Of a stretch of 49,179 nucleotides of DNA, positions 8,444-17,134 are shown piece after piece. The notes under the pieces were generated by a model, which worked only from the letters and a program-made list of their open reading frames with translations, was not told the DNA's origin and ran no database searches. This stretch comes from JBGFRR01 sp041695045 (GTDB lineage Bacteria; Bacteroidota; Ignavibacteria; UBA10030): the NCBI GenBank assembly GCA_041695045.1, contig JBGFRR010000132.1, positions 1 to 49,179 on the forward strand, written 5' to 3'. Each line of letters begins with the position of its first letter. Within the stretch, counting starts at the first letter, position 1. The position numbers were made by a program, and so were the translations under genes.

Positions 8444-8541
8444 TATCTTGCCGACCTTTCGGGCTTGGAGGGCATCCGTCCGAACACTTCAGTGAGGCGA
8501 TGCAATATCGAAGTTTGGACAGGAGCTTCTACAATATTTGA
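8444..8541 (+). pseudogene. comM: ComM/YifB 3'-terminal fragment, frameshifted (copy 3)
   Basis: Only the last ~33 codons are recognisable: YLADLSGLEGIRP, then HFSEAMQYRSLDRSFYNI and a TGA. One base is missing at about 8483, where CCG-AAC replaces the expected CCG-GAA-CAC. The 60-70 bases before it still faintly follow the family but cannot be read through. It has the same strand and the same end point as copies 1 and 2, so the three together form a series of displaced comM 3' ends. Confidence 0.7.
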
Positions 8542-9031
8542 CCGCAATTGACCTCCTGAATCTGATATAGAAACGTACAGGAACAGGAGGTTATGCGTTC
8601 GCGGAAAGTGCGTGGAGTCGAAATCACGGCCTGTGCGTAGGGAGCGATGGCGTGCGTTCAATTCTTGGCGGACCCCCGTTTACCGTCAAAGGCTACAAGG
8701 CATTTGGCGCCAAGAATTTCGGATTGCAGCGTCGGCAAGCCATCGCGTGTGTTTCCTGCCCGCCTCAGAGGCTTCAATGAGGCAGGCGGGGATTTCGACA
8801 TGGTTTTTCCCGCAACCATTCAAGGCTACTGAAAAATCAGATGATAACGAACAGGTGGTGACGGTCGGTGGGGAGCAAACAGGTGTGAGGTGAGCACTGC
8901 CGCAAGAGATCCATGGTGCGACTGAAATCCCCTGCTATATCGGAATTAAGGTAGCCCGCCCTTCCTTGTGATTCCTCCCATCTTTTCGTAGATTAACACT
9001 GTTCGCTTCATTACTTCAACAGGGAAATTGC
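8542..9031. other. 490-bp stretch without a convincing gene
   Basis: Open frames here (for example 8612-8893) lack family resemblance and ribosome-binding sites. Two inverted repeats are visible: an 8-bp perfect arm pair ACCTCCTG/CAGGAGGT at 8551-8558 and 8584-8591, and a GC-rich hairpin at 8755-8790. The stretch probably holds decayed DNA linked to comM copy 3, followed by the promoter of the icd gene towards 9000. No clear promoter could be assigned. Confidence 0.4.
8755..8790. repeat. GC-rich hairpin, REP-like
   Basis: The 13-base arms CCTGCCCGCCTCA and TGAGGCAGGCGGG pair with one mismatch and one G-T, around a 10-base loop. No T-run follows, so it does not look like an intrinsic terminator. 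It could be a palindromic intergenic repeat; copies elsewhere in the genome would be needed to confirm this. Confidence 0.4.
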
Positions 9032-10048
9032 TTGACGCGCACCGTTACACTCATTCCGGGAGATGGAATTGGTCCAGAGATCACGGAGGCAGCTCGACGC
9101 ATTGTCGACGCTGCGGGGGTAGCCATTGAGTGGGAGGTACAGGAGGCGGGGATGGCAGCGATGGAAAAGCATAAAGACCCGCTTCCGCACGGTGTTCTCG
9201 ACTCTATCGCACGCAACAAGGTAGCGCTGAAAGGTCCACTCACGACGCCGGTTGGCACGGGGTTTCGCAGCGTCAATGTTGCGTTGAGGAAGGAATTCGA
9301 CCTCTACATCAACCTCCGGCCGGCCAAGTCCATGGAAGGAGTAAGGTCGCCGTTTCGGAATGTGGATCTCGTTCTGTTTCGAGAGAACACGGAGGAGTTC
9401 TATGCCGGCATCGAGCATTTCATTGATGCGCGCAAGAGTGCGGCGGAAACCATCGGTGTTGTGACGCGCACAGGAAGCGAGCGGATTGCGCGGGCGGCGT
9501 TCGAGTATGCGAAACAACACGGGCGGCAGTCCGTCACCATCGTCCACAAGGCAAACATTCTGAAGTTCACCGGCGGCCTGTTCCTTGATGTTTGTCGCGA
9601 GATTGCGAAAGACTATCCCGCTATCCAGAGCAACGACCGAATCGTCGATAACATGGCAATGCAATTGGTCGTCAATCCGCAGCAGTTCGATGTCATTGTG
9701 ACGACAAACCTGTTTGGCGATATTCTCTCGGACCTCTGCTCAGGTCTTGTTGGGGGTCTGGGACTTGCCCCTGGCGCCAATATCGGTTATGACGTCGGAA
9801 TCTTTGAGGCGGTGCACGGCAGCGCTCCGGATATTGCAGGGAAGAACATCGCTAATCCTGCAGCGTTGACGCTTGCCGCTGCACTGATGTTGGAGTTTCT
9901 GGGGGAAATTGAAGCAGCGCAGAAGATTCAAAAGGCCATTGCCGAAGTGATTAAGGAAGGAACTCGCGTCACGCGTGACCTCAACCCAGAACGCCACGTC
10001 GGAACGCGCGATATGGCCGATGCCATCATCAGAAAGATTCAGTCATGA
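9032..10048 (+). CDS. icd: NAD-dependent isocitrate dehydrogenase (isocitrate/isopropylmalate dehydrogenase family)
   Basis: This enzyme oxidises isocitrate to 2-oxoglutarate in the TCA cycle. The 338-residue product has the short monomer length of NAD-type IDH. It starts TRTVTLIPGDGIGPEI and has the ENTEEFYAGIEH segment typical of IDH rather than LeuB. Further motifs are KANILKFTGG, the metal-binding aspartates in NLFGDILSDL, and the cofactor loop EAVHGSAPDIAGKNIANP. The start is a TTG at 9032 after AGGGAAA. Its stop overlaps the next gene by 4 bp. Homoisocitrate or isopropylmalate dehydrogenase are less likely because no leucine or lysine biosynthesis genes adjoin. Confidence 0.88.
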   Translation: MTRTVTLIPGDGIGPEITEAARRIVDAAGVAIEWEVQEAGMAAMEKHKDPLPHGVLDSIARNKVALKGPLTTPVGTGFRSVNVALRKEFDLYINLRPAKSMEGVRSPFRNVDLVLFRENTEEFYAGIEHFIDARKSAAETIGVVTRTGSERIARAAFEYAKQHGRQSVTIVHKANILKFTGGLFLDVCREIAKDYPAIQSNDRIVDNMAMQLVVNPQQFDVIVTTNLFGDILSDLCSGLVGGLGLAPGANIGYDVGIFEAVHGSAPDIAGKNIANPAALTLAAALMLEFLGEIEAAQKIQKAIAEVIKEGTRVTRDLNPERHVGTRDMADAIIRKIQS

Positions 10049-10251
10049 AGACCGATTCCGGCGGCCAGCTTCTGCGCGTCTATTGGGGGGTGGTGTTGAT
10101 CGTTGTTGGCGTGTTGTTCCTTGTGCGCAACGTAGGTTGGATTGAGTTTGACTTTCACATGTGGAAATACTGGCCCGTCATTCTTATCCTCATCGGTCTG
10201 GGTTTCGTGGTGAAGAGTCTTGGAGCTTCACTGAAACGCAATGATCATTGA
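10045..10251 (+). CDS. Small two-helix membrane protein (LiaI/LiaF-like N-terminal region, DUF5668 type)
   Basis: The 68-residue product has two hydrophobic helices (about residues 12-30 and 42-60) joined by a short amphipathic loop. It contains the phrases YWGVVLIVVGVLFL and WPVILILIGLGFV, which recur in LiaI/LiaF-type membrane segments linked to envelope stress sensing. The ATG overlaps the icd stop by 4 bp and its 3' end overlaps the dus start by 11 bp, so the three genes are translationally coupled. Its role is unknown. Confidence 0.75.
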   Translation: MKTDSGGQLLRVYWGVVLIVVGVLFLVRNVGWIEFDFHMWKYWPVILILIGLGFVVKSLGASLKRNDH

Positions 10252-11263
10252 CCGCCAACATATTCGACATGCTGTCGTCCTCGCGCCGATGGAGGATGTG
10301 ACCGACCTTCCGTTTCGCGTCATCTGCAAACGCCTCGGTGCAGACGTCGTTTACACAGAGTTCGTCAACTCCGAGGGCCTGATCCGTGAGGCTGTGAAGG
10401 CGAAACAGAAGCTGCAGTTCCTTGAGGAAGAGCGTCCGTTTGGAATTCAGATTTACGGTGGGGAAGAGTCATCGATGGAAGCTGCAGCGCGTATTGCCGC
10501 CGGCTGCAATCCGGACCTGATCGACATCAACTGCGGCTGTTGGGTGAAAAACGTTGCGATGCGAGGTGCAGGGGCCGGCTTGCTGCGCGACCTGCCGAAG
10601 ATGGAGCGCGTTGTTTCGAGCGTCGTTAACGCCGTCGAACTTCCCGTCACCGTCAAGACGCGGCTCGGCTGGGATCATGAAAGCATCCGCATCGTTGATG
10701 TTGCGCGGATGTTAGAGCACGCCGGCGTGCAAGCGTTGACAATCCATTGCCGCACACGAGCGCAAGGACACAAAGGCGAACCCGATTTTTCATGGATTCC
10801 AAAGGTGACAGAAGCGGTTTCGATTCCGATTCTTGTGAACGGCAGTATCGATACTCCCGAGAAAGTTCGCTGGGTGTTTGAAACGACGGGATGCGATGGC
10901 GTGATGATCGGCCGCGGCGCGATTGACAATCCATGGATCTTTACTCAAGCGAAGCACTACCTTGCAACGGGCGAATTTCTTCCGCCGCCGTTGTTCGAGG
11001 AGCGCAAGCGCGTGCTGTTGGAGCACCTTGACCTTTCCGTGCAATTCAAGGGCGAGCGAAAAGGCGTCATCGAATTCCGCAAGCACTATTCCGGCTATCT
11101 CAAAGGCCTGCCGCATGCATCGAAGCTCCGTCAAGAACTCATGCAGTACGTCGAGCAGCAACCGATTGTCGACAGTATTGAAAGCTACTTTGTCCGCCTT
11201 GGAGAACAAGCGTCTGAACCGATTGACCGAGAAGTTCTTTCCGAGTCGGTAAATTCGTTGTAA
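10241..11263 (+). CDS. dus: tRNA-dihydrouridine synthase (DusB-like)
   Basis: The enzyme reduces uridines in the D-loop of tRNA using FMN and NAD(P)H. The 340-residue product has an FMN barrel start APMEDVTDLPFR, the catalytic-Cys block DINCGCWVKNVAMRGAGAGLL, the phosphate-binding VKTRLGWD, TIHCRTRAQGHKGEPDFSWI, and VNGSIDTPE with GVMIGRGAIDNPWIF. A C-terminal helical tRNA-binding domain follows. The motif after the catalytic cysteine reads CW where most relatives have CP. The first codons overlap the upstream small gene. A second ATG is not needed to explain the N-terminus. Confidence 0.92.
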   Translation: MIIDRQHIRHAVVLAPMEDVTDLPFRVICKRLGADVVYTEFVNSEGLIREAVKAKQKLQFLEEERPFGIQIYGGEESSMEAAARIAAGCNPDLIDINCGCWVKNVAMRGAGAGLLRDLPKMERVVSSVVNAVELPVTVKTRLGWDHESIRIVDVARMLEHAGVQALTIHCRTRAQGHKGEPDFSWIPKVTEAVSIPILVNGSIDTPEKVRWVFETTGCDGVMIGRGAIDNPWIFTQAKHYLATGEFLPPPLFEERKRVLLEHLDLSVQFKGERKGVIEFRKHYSGYLKGLPHASKLRQELMQYVEQQPIVDSIESYFVRLGEQASEPIDREVLSESVNSL

Positions 11264-11397
11264 CGATTCAGTGAAAAACCCAAACCACTGATTCACAGAT
11301 TAAATTATTTAAAACAAAATCTTCTGTTCTCCCATCGGTGATTTGAAAGTAGCTCTCTCGCCGTACGTTCTCTTAACTCTCCTCACATTTCCTCGTT

Positions 11398-13146
11398 ATG
11401 GACAAAAAGCAGGTTGCCGAGGTACTCGATGAAATGGGCACGCTCTTTGAGTTAAAAGGAGAGAACCCATTCAAATGTCGAGCCTTCCATAACGCTTCCC
11501 GCATCGTTGAGGCTCTCACACAGGATCTCGATTTCCTTGTTCAATCCGGCAACATCCGTACGGTGAAAGGCATCGGTGAGCATCTTGCCGAAATCATCAC
11601 CGACCTTGTCGTAAAGGGAAAGTCGGAGGAGTACGATGAGCTGAAAGCCTCGCTTCCGTCCGGACTGCTTGAGATGGTACGCATCCCGGGTTTAGGCCCG
11701 AAGCGGATCAAGATTCTCTATGAGAAGCTGAAGATCAAATCGATTGCAGAGCTTCAAGCAGCCTGTGAGCAGCATCGGTTAGCAAAGGTCGAAGGCTTTG
11801 GAGAAAAAACGGAAGAGAATATCCTTCGAGGCATCGAGCTTTTAGCGAAGACGAGCGACAAGCATTTGTATCCCAAAGCAAAAGAATCGGCTGAAACAAT
11901 TCTGAACACGATAGCAAAGCTCAAAGAGGTAAAGCGTTGTGGCATTGCCGGTAGTCTCAGGCGAAGGAAAGAAGTCATCGGGGATATCGACATCGTTGTA
12001 AGCTCGGAAGAAAAACATCGAAAGAAGATCTTCGACACATTTATTTTCCATCCGGAGGTTCAAAGCATCATCGCCCGCGGTGAAACAAAATCGAGCGTGC
12101 TGTTGAAGAGTAGTATTAACTGCGATCTGCGCATTGTGGCGGACAACGAGTATCCGTTTGCACTGAATTACTTTACCGGCAGCAAAGAGCATAACGTGGA
12201 AATGCGCTCGCTGGCAAGGAAGTTCGGCTGGAGTCTGAATGAGTATGCATTCTCGCCAATTGATGGTGATGAAAAGAAGAAGGTAAAGGCGATTCCAGTG
12301 TGCAAGAACGAGGCCGATATCTACAAAGCGCTTGGACTTGTGTATGTTCCGCCTGAAATGCGGGAAAATATGGGGGAGCTTGAAGCGGCCGCAACGAAGG
12401 CAATTCCAAAGCTTGTCGAGGAAAACGATATACGCGGCACATTCCACTGTCACACCACGTACAGCGACGGTGCGAACACGCTCGAGGAAATGGCAGCGGC
12501 CGCGCAAAAGCTTGGCTGGGAATACCTCGGCATTGCCGACCACAGTCAGGCAGCCGCGTATGCAGGTGGACTTTCGCCGGAGAAAGTGAAGAAACAGCAT
12601 CGGGAGATTGATACGTTCAACGCGCGGCTCAAGGGGTTTCGCATTTTCAAAGGAAGCGAAGTCGATATCCTTGCTGATGGCTCGCTCGATTTTCCCGACA
12701 AGGTTCTGTCGTCGTTCGACTATGTTGTCGCTTCCATCCACAGCAAATTCAAAATGACGGAAGCAGAGGCGACAAAGCGTATCATCAAAGCGCTCAAGAA
12801 CAGATATGTTACCACGCTCGGCCATCCAACGGGGCGACTGTTGCTTTCGCGTGAGGGATATCCCGTCAACATGATCGAGGTCATCAACGCTGCGGCAGAT
12901 TACGGGAAGTCGATCGAAATCAACTCTCATCCTCAGCGACTTGACCTAGATTGGCGACTTGTCAAATACGCGAAAGAGAAAGGTGTTCACATTTGCATTA
13001 ATCCCGACGCGCATAACACCGAAGGCTTGAGGGATGTATTCTACGGAATCGGCATTGCTCGCAAAGGGTGGTTGGAAGCGAGAGATGTTGTTAATACCAG
13101 GTCGACGAAAGAAGTCGAGAAGTACTTCCTTTCCACACGCTCATAA
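11398..13146 (+). CDS. polX: Family X DNA polymerase with C-terminal PHP domain (PolX)
   Basis: Bacterial PolX fills short gaps during base excision repair, and its PHP domain gives a metal-dependent 3'-5' exonuclease. In the 582 residues I see an N-terminal helix-hairpin-helix domain (1-90) and a second HhH around IPGLGPKRIK (96-105). The nucleotidyltransferase core has GSLRRR and the metal aspartates D196 and D198 in GDIDIV, with D243 in CDLRIV. The PHP domain from about 345 begins HCHTTYSDG (H350, H352), then ADHSQ, GSEVDIL, HPTGR and NPDAH. It directly precedes nth with a 3-bp gap, so the two repair genes form an operon. Confidence 0.95.
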   Translation: MDKKQVAEVLDEMGTLFELKGENPFKCRAFHNASRIVEALTQDLDFLVQSGNIRTVKGIGEHLAEIITDLVVKGKSEEYDELKASLPSGLLEMVRIPGLGPKRIKILYEKLKIKSIAELQAACEQHRLAKVEGFGEKTEENILRGIELLAKTSDKHLYPKAKESAETILNTIAKLKEVKRCGIAGSLRRRKEVIGDIDIVVSSEEKHRKKIFDTFIFHPEVQSIIARGETKSSVLLKSSINCDLRIVADNEYPFALNYFTGSKEHNVEMRSLARKFGWSLNEYAFSPIDGDEKKKVKAIPVCKNEADIYKALGLVYVPPEMRENMGELEAAATKAIPKLVEENDIRGTFHCHTTYSDGANTLEEMAAAAQKLGWEYLGIADHSQAAAYAGGLSPEKVKKQHREIDTFNARLKGFRIFKGSEVDILADGSLDFPDKVLSSFDYVVASIHSKFKMTEAEATKRIIKALKNRYVTTLGHPTGRLLLSREGYPVNMIEVINAAADYGKSIEINSHPQRLDLDWRLVKYAKEKGVHICINPDAHNTEGLRDVFYGIGIARKGWLEARDVVNTRSTKEVEKYFLSTRS

Positions 13147-13149
13147 TCC

Positions 13150-13821
13150 GTGAAAAAAGAAACGCTCGAACAACTGAAATCCCGCACTGCGAAGATCGTC
13201 AAGCGGCTGCGCCGGGAATATCCTAACGCGAAGACCGCGCTCGACTATTTGAACCCGCTTCAGCTCTTGATCGCGACGATTCTCTCAGCACAGTGTACCG
13301 ATAAGCGGGTAAACATTGTGACGAAAGAACTGTTTAAAAAATACAACTCGGCGAAGGATTACGCGACCGTCAATCAAGCAGAACTGGAAGAGGATATTCG
13401 AACGACAGGATTCTATCGGAACAAGGCGAAGAACATTATTGCCTGTTGCAAGGTGCTCGTGGAGAAGTACGGAGGGGCGGTTCCGAAGACGATGGAAAAG
13501 CTGACCGAACTCCCCGGAGTGGGCAGGAAAACGGCGAACTGCGTGTTAGGAGCCGCGTATGGCATCAACGCCGGCGTTGTCGTTGACACTCATGTGGCCC
13601 GGCTTTCTCAACGTTTGGGTCTTACACGGAGCGATAATCCGGAGAGGATCGAGCAGGATCTCATGAAAATCCTGCCGCGGAACGATTGGTATGACTTTTC
13701 CAACACGCTCATTTGGCATGGAAGGAATGTCTGCAATGCCAGAAAGCCGATGTGCCCCGCGTGTGGTGTTCGCGATCTCTGCCCCTCGGCGGAAGGGTTC
13801 ATGAGAAAGTTCTATCGGTAG
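13150..13821 (+). CDS. nth: Endonuclease III (DNA glycosylase/AP lyase)
   Basis: Nth removes oxidised pyrimidines and cuts the resulting abasic site. The 223-residue protein has the helix-hairpin-helix LPGVGRKTAN with catalytic Lys127, the catalytic Asp146 in VDTHVARL, and a C-terminal [4Fe-4S] cluster motif C195-x6-C202-x2-C205-x5-C211. The start is a GTG at 13150, three bases after the polX stop. Cotranscription with polX suggests a base-excision repair unit. Confidence 0.96.
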   Translation: MKKETLEQLKSRTAKIVKRLRREYPNAKTALDYLNPLQLLIATILSAQCTDKRVNIVTKELFKKYNSAKDYATVNQAELEEDIRTTGFYRNKAKNIIACCKVLVEKYGGAVPKTMEKLTELPGVGRKTANCVLGAAYGINAGVVVDTHVARLSQRLGLTRSDNPERIEQDLMKILPRNDWYDFSNTLIWHGRNVCNARKPMCPACGVRDLCPSAEGFMRKFYR

Positions 13822-13846
13822 TGTTTTTCCGTTCGGTTTGCAGCGC

Positions 13847-14137
13847 TCATGTTTCGTGCTGTTCCGGTTTGTTGCTCGTCTTCGTTGCCTTTCCATTTTT
13901 CCGCTTTTCGAGATCGACCTGGAGTGTTTTGATGCAGCGTTCACAGAAGAACATCAGTTTATAGTCCCCAATCTGTCTCTCCAGAAGCTCGCTTTTAGGA
14001 AACCGCTGCAGACAAAGAGAACACTTTTCCGTCTGTAACTCATGGTCGGTCGGTGCTCTGCGCATGACAATCCCGAAGCCATACAGAACAAGCCCCACAA
14101 GAAGCAGGAGGAAGAGGATAGCGAGTGTCGTAATCAT
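13847..14137 (-). CDS. Membrane protein with zinc-ribbon-like CxxC pairs
   Basis: The 96-residue product begins with a hydrophobic helix (residues 1-24), followed by a cytoplasmic region with CSLC and, 26 residues on, CERC, which suggests a bound zinc. The C-terminus is basic. Its ATG overlaps the stop of the O-methyltransferase gene (ATGA), so it is coupled to that gene. I do not recognise a named family. Confidence 0.7.
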   Translation of the reverse strand: MITTLAILFLLLLVGLVLYGFGIVMRRAPTDHELQTEKCSLCLQRFPKSELLERQIGDYKLMFFCERCIKTLQVDLEKRKNGKATKTSNKPEQHET

Positions 14138-14763
14138 AGAACTTTCACACTAATCGAGACCCCATCGCGTAACGGCACGATGCTGGTGAGCAATTCTTTC
14201 GAGGCGTAGATCATGCGATTGAAAGTAATGATACCGGCCGTTGCCGCATCCGGTTTTTTGTCCAAAATCCTGCCGCTCCACAAGACATTGTCGGCGATCA
14301 GTAATCCCCCAGTCCGGAGTCGTGGCACGGCTTTCTTCAATGCCTTGGGATATTGGTGCTTGTCGATGTCGATAAAGATAATATCAAACTCTCCCTTCAG
14401 CGTATCGACGATCGTCAGCGCATCGCCGACGTGAAACTCAACGCGGTCGGCGATTCTGCCTCGCTTGAAGTATTCCTGCGCGCGGGATTCATTCTCCACG
14501 CTCCCGTCCGTACAGATTACAAGCCCATCTTTTCCTATCGCCTTAGCAAACCAATACGCGGAATAGCCGAAGCCGGAGCCCATTTCGAGAATTCGTTTTG
14601 CTTGCATTGAACGAGCGAAAATATACAGCAAGCGTCCAACTAACGGTCCGATGATCGGAAATTCACGGGCGGCGGCAAACTCCTCCATGTCGCTCAAGAC
14701 CGGATCGCGCTCAGGGATGATCTCGCCAAGATACCGCTCAATATCGGGGTTCAGGATTTCCAT
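14134..14763 (-). CDS. SAM-dependent O-methyltransferase (catechol-OMT-like class)
   Basis: The 209-residue protein fits the bacterial O-methyltransferase family PF01596 in length and motifs. Motif I is ILEMGSGFGYSAYWFAKAIG. The acidic SAM contact is in ICTDGSVEN. FDIIFIDIDKHQYP gives the metal-binding aspartates, and LLIADNVLWSGRI is a diagnostic phrase. Members methylate catechol-like or other phenolic hydroxyls with Mg2+. The true substrate is unknown and there are no pathway neighbours; only the small zinc-ribbon membrane protein is coupled to it. Confidence 0.88.
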   Translation of the reverse strand: MEILNPDIERYLGEIIPERDPVLSDMEEFAAAREFPIIGPLVGRLLYIFARSMQAKRILEMGSGFGYSAYWFAKAIGKDGLVICTDGSVENESRAQEYFKRGRIADRVEFHVGDALTIVDTLKGEFDIIFIDIDKHQYPKALKKAVPRLRTGGLLIADNVLWSGRILDKKPDAATAGIITFNRMIYASKELLTSIVPLRDGVSISVKVL

Positions 14764-14964
14764 CGCCCTCTCAGCGCAAATATAGCTTTTCTTCGGGAGA
14801 GATGAAAATACGCGGTGAGAAATGACACCAGGTGTCTTTGCGACTTTTTTTACCCTCTAAATCGGATTTGAGGTGAGAGGTTGCTCTGGTGATCATCGTG
14901 CTCCTTGATTTTCCTCTATTTTTTCATAGCTTATTCCTCCAACACATGCAAAAGGAGTGATAGA

Positions 14965-15519
14965 ATGACCTACGACGATGCGCTGAACCTCATGCATGAG
15001 TACACCAAGAGCGATGCTCTGCGGCGGCACATGTATGCCGTCGAAGCGGCGATGCGAGCCTATGCAAGAAAGTACGATGAGGATGAAGAAACATGGGCGA
15101 TTGTCGGCGTCCTTCACGATTTCGATTATGAGGTGTATCCGAATGCGCCGGACCATCCGGCGAAAGGTTCTGAAATACTGCAACAGCAGGGTTATCCGGA
15201 AGATATCCGTCGGGCTATTCTCAGCCATGCGGATTACATGAACGTTCCTCGCGATACTCCTATGGCGAAGGCGCTTTACGCATGCGATGAACTCTGCGGC
15301 TTCATTACAGCCTGCGCCGTTGTGCGACCGAATAAAATCGCCGACATCGAGGTCTCATCGGTGAAGAAAAAATTGAAAGACAAAGCGTTTGCCCGCAACG
15401 TAAACCGCGACGATATCACGCGCGGTGTGCAAGAGCTTGGTGTAAATCTTGACGAGCATATCCAGTTTGTCATCAATGCCATGCGGGCGTCAGCCGATAG
15501 ACTCGGTCTCAACAGTTGA
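14965..15519 (+). CDS. HD-domain phosphohydrolase-like protein
   Basis: The 184-residue product starts at the ATG at 14965, preceded by AAAGGAG. It has an HD domain with His22 (RRHMYAVE), the HD pair H51-D52 in VLHDFDYE, and a further His in ILSHADYM. This matches the short HDIG-type family of putative metal-dependent phosphohydrolases. The later segment 'VKKKLKDKAFARNVNRDDI' is typical of these proteins. The natural substrate is not known. It stands alone between the methyltransferase and the cysteine cluster. Confidence 0.85.
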   Translation: MTYDDALNLMHEYTKSDALRRHMYAVEAAMRAYARKYDEDEETWAIVGVLHDFDYEVYPNAPDHPAKGSEILQQQGYPEDIRRAILSHADYMNVPRDTPMAKALYACDELCGFITACAVVRPNKIADIEVSSVKKKLKDKAFARNVNRDDITRGVQELGVNLDEHIQFVINAMRASADRLGLNS

Positions 15520-15706
15520 CTTTCGTGCACAGAGTTTGTAGATTGCGTTCGGTTGATTGAGATCCAGATGCACTTCTTTCCTCCATACCTTCGTTGTTTC
15601 GCTTGTTGTTGTCCCCTCCTCTGCGAGGCCATGCCTTGTTGCCGTTAATCGGCACCTGTTCTTCATTACCGTAGATTTACCCTCATAGTTTTTTTAGAAT
15701 AATTCA

Positions 15707-16654
15707 ATGAGTTCCAGAACTTCGTTTGCATCGCTACATTCATATTCTGCTTTACCGCTCCGGGATCGCGCAAACGTCACATCGCTTCAGACGTTAGTGG
15801 GAAATACACCCCTTGTGCGGCTTCAGCGCATTCCGCCCAACCCCAACGTTGAATTGTATGCAAAGGCCGAGTGGTTCAATCCGGCCGGATCGGTCAAGGA
15901 TAGGCCTGCGCTCAACATGGTACTCGAGGGCATTCGCTCGGGCGAGTTGACGGAAGAGAAAATTCTCATCGACGCCACAAGCGGAAACACCGGCATCGCG
16001 TACGCGATGATTGGGGCAACACTGGGATTTCGCGTCCAATTAGCGGTTCCGGAAAACATCAGCCCGCTCCGGCGGCGCATTCTTGAAGCCTATGGTGCGG
16101 AATTGTTCTTTACCAGCCCTCTCGAAGGAACCGATGGAGCACAGGATTTTGTCAAGCGAGTTGTGAATAAGAATCCAACGAAGTACTTTTATCCAGACCA
16201 ATACAACAATCCGGCAAACTGGCAGGCGCATTACCATACGACAGCCGAGGAAATTCATCATCAGGTCGGGAAACCGATTACGCACTTCGTTGCAGGGCTC
16301 GGCACCACAGGCACATTTGTCGGCATCGCGCGAAGGCTGAAAGAACTTCATCCGTACATCACATGTGTTGCGGTAGAACCGGATGCGCCACTGCATGGAC
16401 TGGAAGGTCTCAAGCATCTACCAACCTCATGCGTTCCGGGCATCTTTGATGCGAGGCTCGCTGATCTCACACTGAGGATTTCAACAGACGAGTCGTATGC
16501 TATGGTCGAGAGATTAGCAAGAGAAGAAGGATTGCTCGTTGGCAATTCTTCTGGCGCCGCCTGCGCAGCAGCATTACGTATTGCTTCGTTGCTTGAACAA
16601 GGAGTAATCGTTTCGGTTTTTCCAGACGGTGGCGCACGCTATCTCAACGGGTAA
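15707..16654 (+). CDS. cysM: Cysteine synthase, CysO-linked (CysM type)
   Basis: This PLP enzyme (315 residues) has the cofactor lysine K64 in NPAGSVKDR and the phosphate/substrate loop TSGNTG (91-96). It is followed by a JAMM peptidase, a sulfur-carrier protein and a MoeZ-like activator. This is the gene set of the Mycobacterium tuberculosis pathway, in which CysM adds a CysO thiocarboxylate to activated serine and Mec releases cysteine. I infer that route here. The serine donor (O-phosphoserine or O-acetylserine) cannot be decided. About 190 bp upstream are free of genes and probably carry the promoter. Confidence 0.9.
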   Translation: MSSRTSFASLHSYSALPLRDRANVTSLQTLVGNTPLVRLQRIPPNPNVELYAKAEWFNPAGSVKDRPALNMVLEGIRSGELTEEKILIDATSGNTGIAYAMIGATLGFRVQLAVPENISPLRRRILEAYGAELFFTSPLEGTDGAQDFVKRVVNKNPTKYFYPDQYNNPANWQAHYHTTAEEIHHQVGKPITHFVAGLGTTGTFVGIARRLKELHPYITCVAVEPDAPLHGLEGLKHLPTSCVPGIFDARLADLTLRISTDESYAMVERLAREEGLLVGNSSGAACAAALRIASLLEQGVIVSVFPDGGARYLNG

Positions 16655-16667
16655 TTGTGGAGAAGTC

Positions 16668-17114
16668 ATGATTCGTTTGAACCATACAGCTCTTCACAAG
16701 ATCAAGCTTCATGCTTCCCAAACATATCCGGAGGAGTGTTGCGGTCTTCTCTTTGGGAAGGAGACGGGGGAGTTGAAAGACGTGTGTGAGGTGTACAGGA
16801 TTCACAACACGATGAGCGAAGAACGGCACCGACGCTACCGCATCTCGCCCGAGCAGTATGAAGAGGCAGAATGCTTGGCCGAGCGAGAAGGGGTACGAAT
16901 CGTCGGGTTATATCATTCCCATCCTGATCATCCATCAAAACCGTCGGCGTTCGACCTCGAGCATGCCCTGCCCAACTGGACGTACATCATTGTTTCCGTC
17001 GAACAGGGGACGCCCGGAGAAATATCTGCATGGGTGCTTCGTGATGACCGATCACAATTCGATGAAACACCGATCAGCATCGTCGACGGACAATTTATTC
17101 ACCATTGTAAATGA
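16668..17114 (+). CDS. mec: JAMM/MPN+ metallopeptidase (Mec-like, CysO-cysteine peptidase)
   Basis: The 148-residue protein has the complete JAMM zinc site: Glu22/23 in PEECCGLL, then HSHPDHPSKPSAFD with H83, H85, S93 and D96. Mec removes cysteine from the C-terminus of CysO-Cys after CysM has acted. The ATG at 16668 lies 11 bp after the cysM stop. The next gene (cysO) has its ATG at 17135, 20 bp after this stop. Because the CysO encoded here has three residues after its Gly-Gly, this peptidase may also mature the carrier, as QbsD does for QbsE. Confidence 0.88.
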   Translation: MIRLNHTALHKIKLHASQTYPEECCGLLFGKETGELKDVCEVYRIHNTMSEERHRRYRISPEQYEEAECLAEREGVRIVGLYHSHPDHPSKPSAFDLEHALPNWTYIIVSVEQGTPGEISAWVLRDDRSQFDETPISIVDGQFIHHCK

Positions 17115-17134
17115 CAATGAGAGAGGAAAGCATA

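Noticed and set aside
8612..8893. 93-codon frame after comM copy 3
   Set aside because: No ribosome-binding site, no family likeness, and a strong hairpin inside it.
9011..9664. 217-codon open frame antisense to icd
   Set aside because: It covers conserved icd sequence and is low-complexity in composition, without a ribosome-binding site.
11842..12930. 362-codon open frame antisense to polX
   Set aside because: It mirrors a highly conserved coding gene on the other strand and has no family resemblance.
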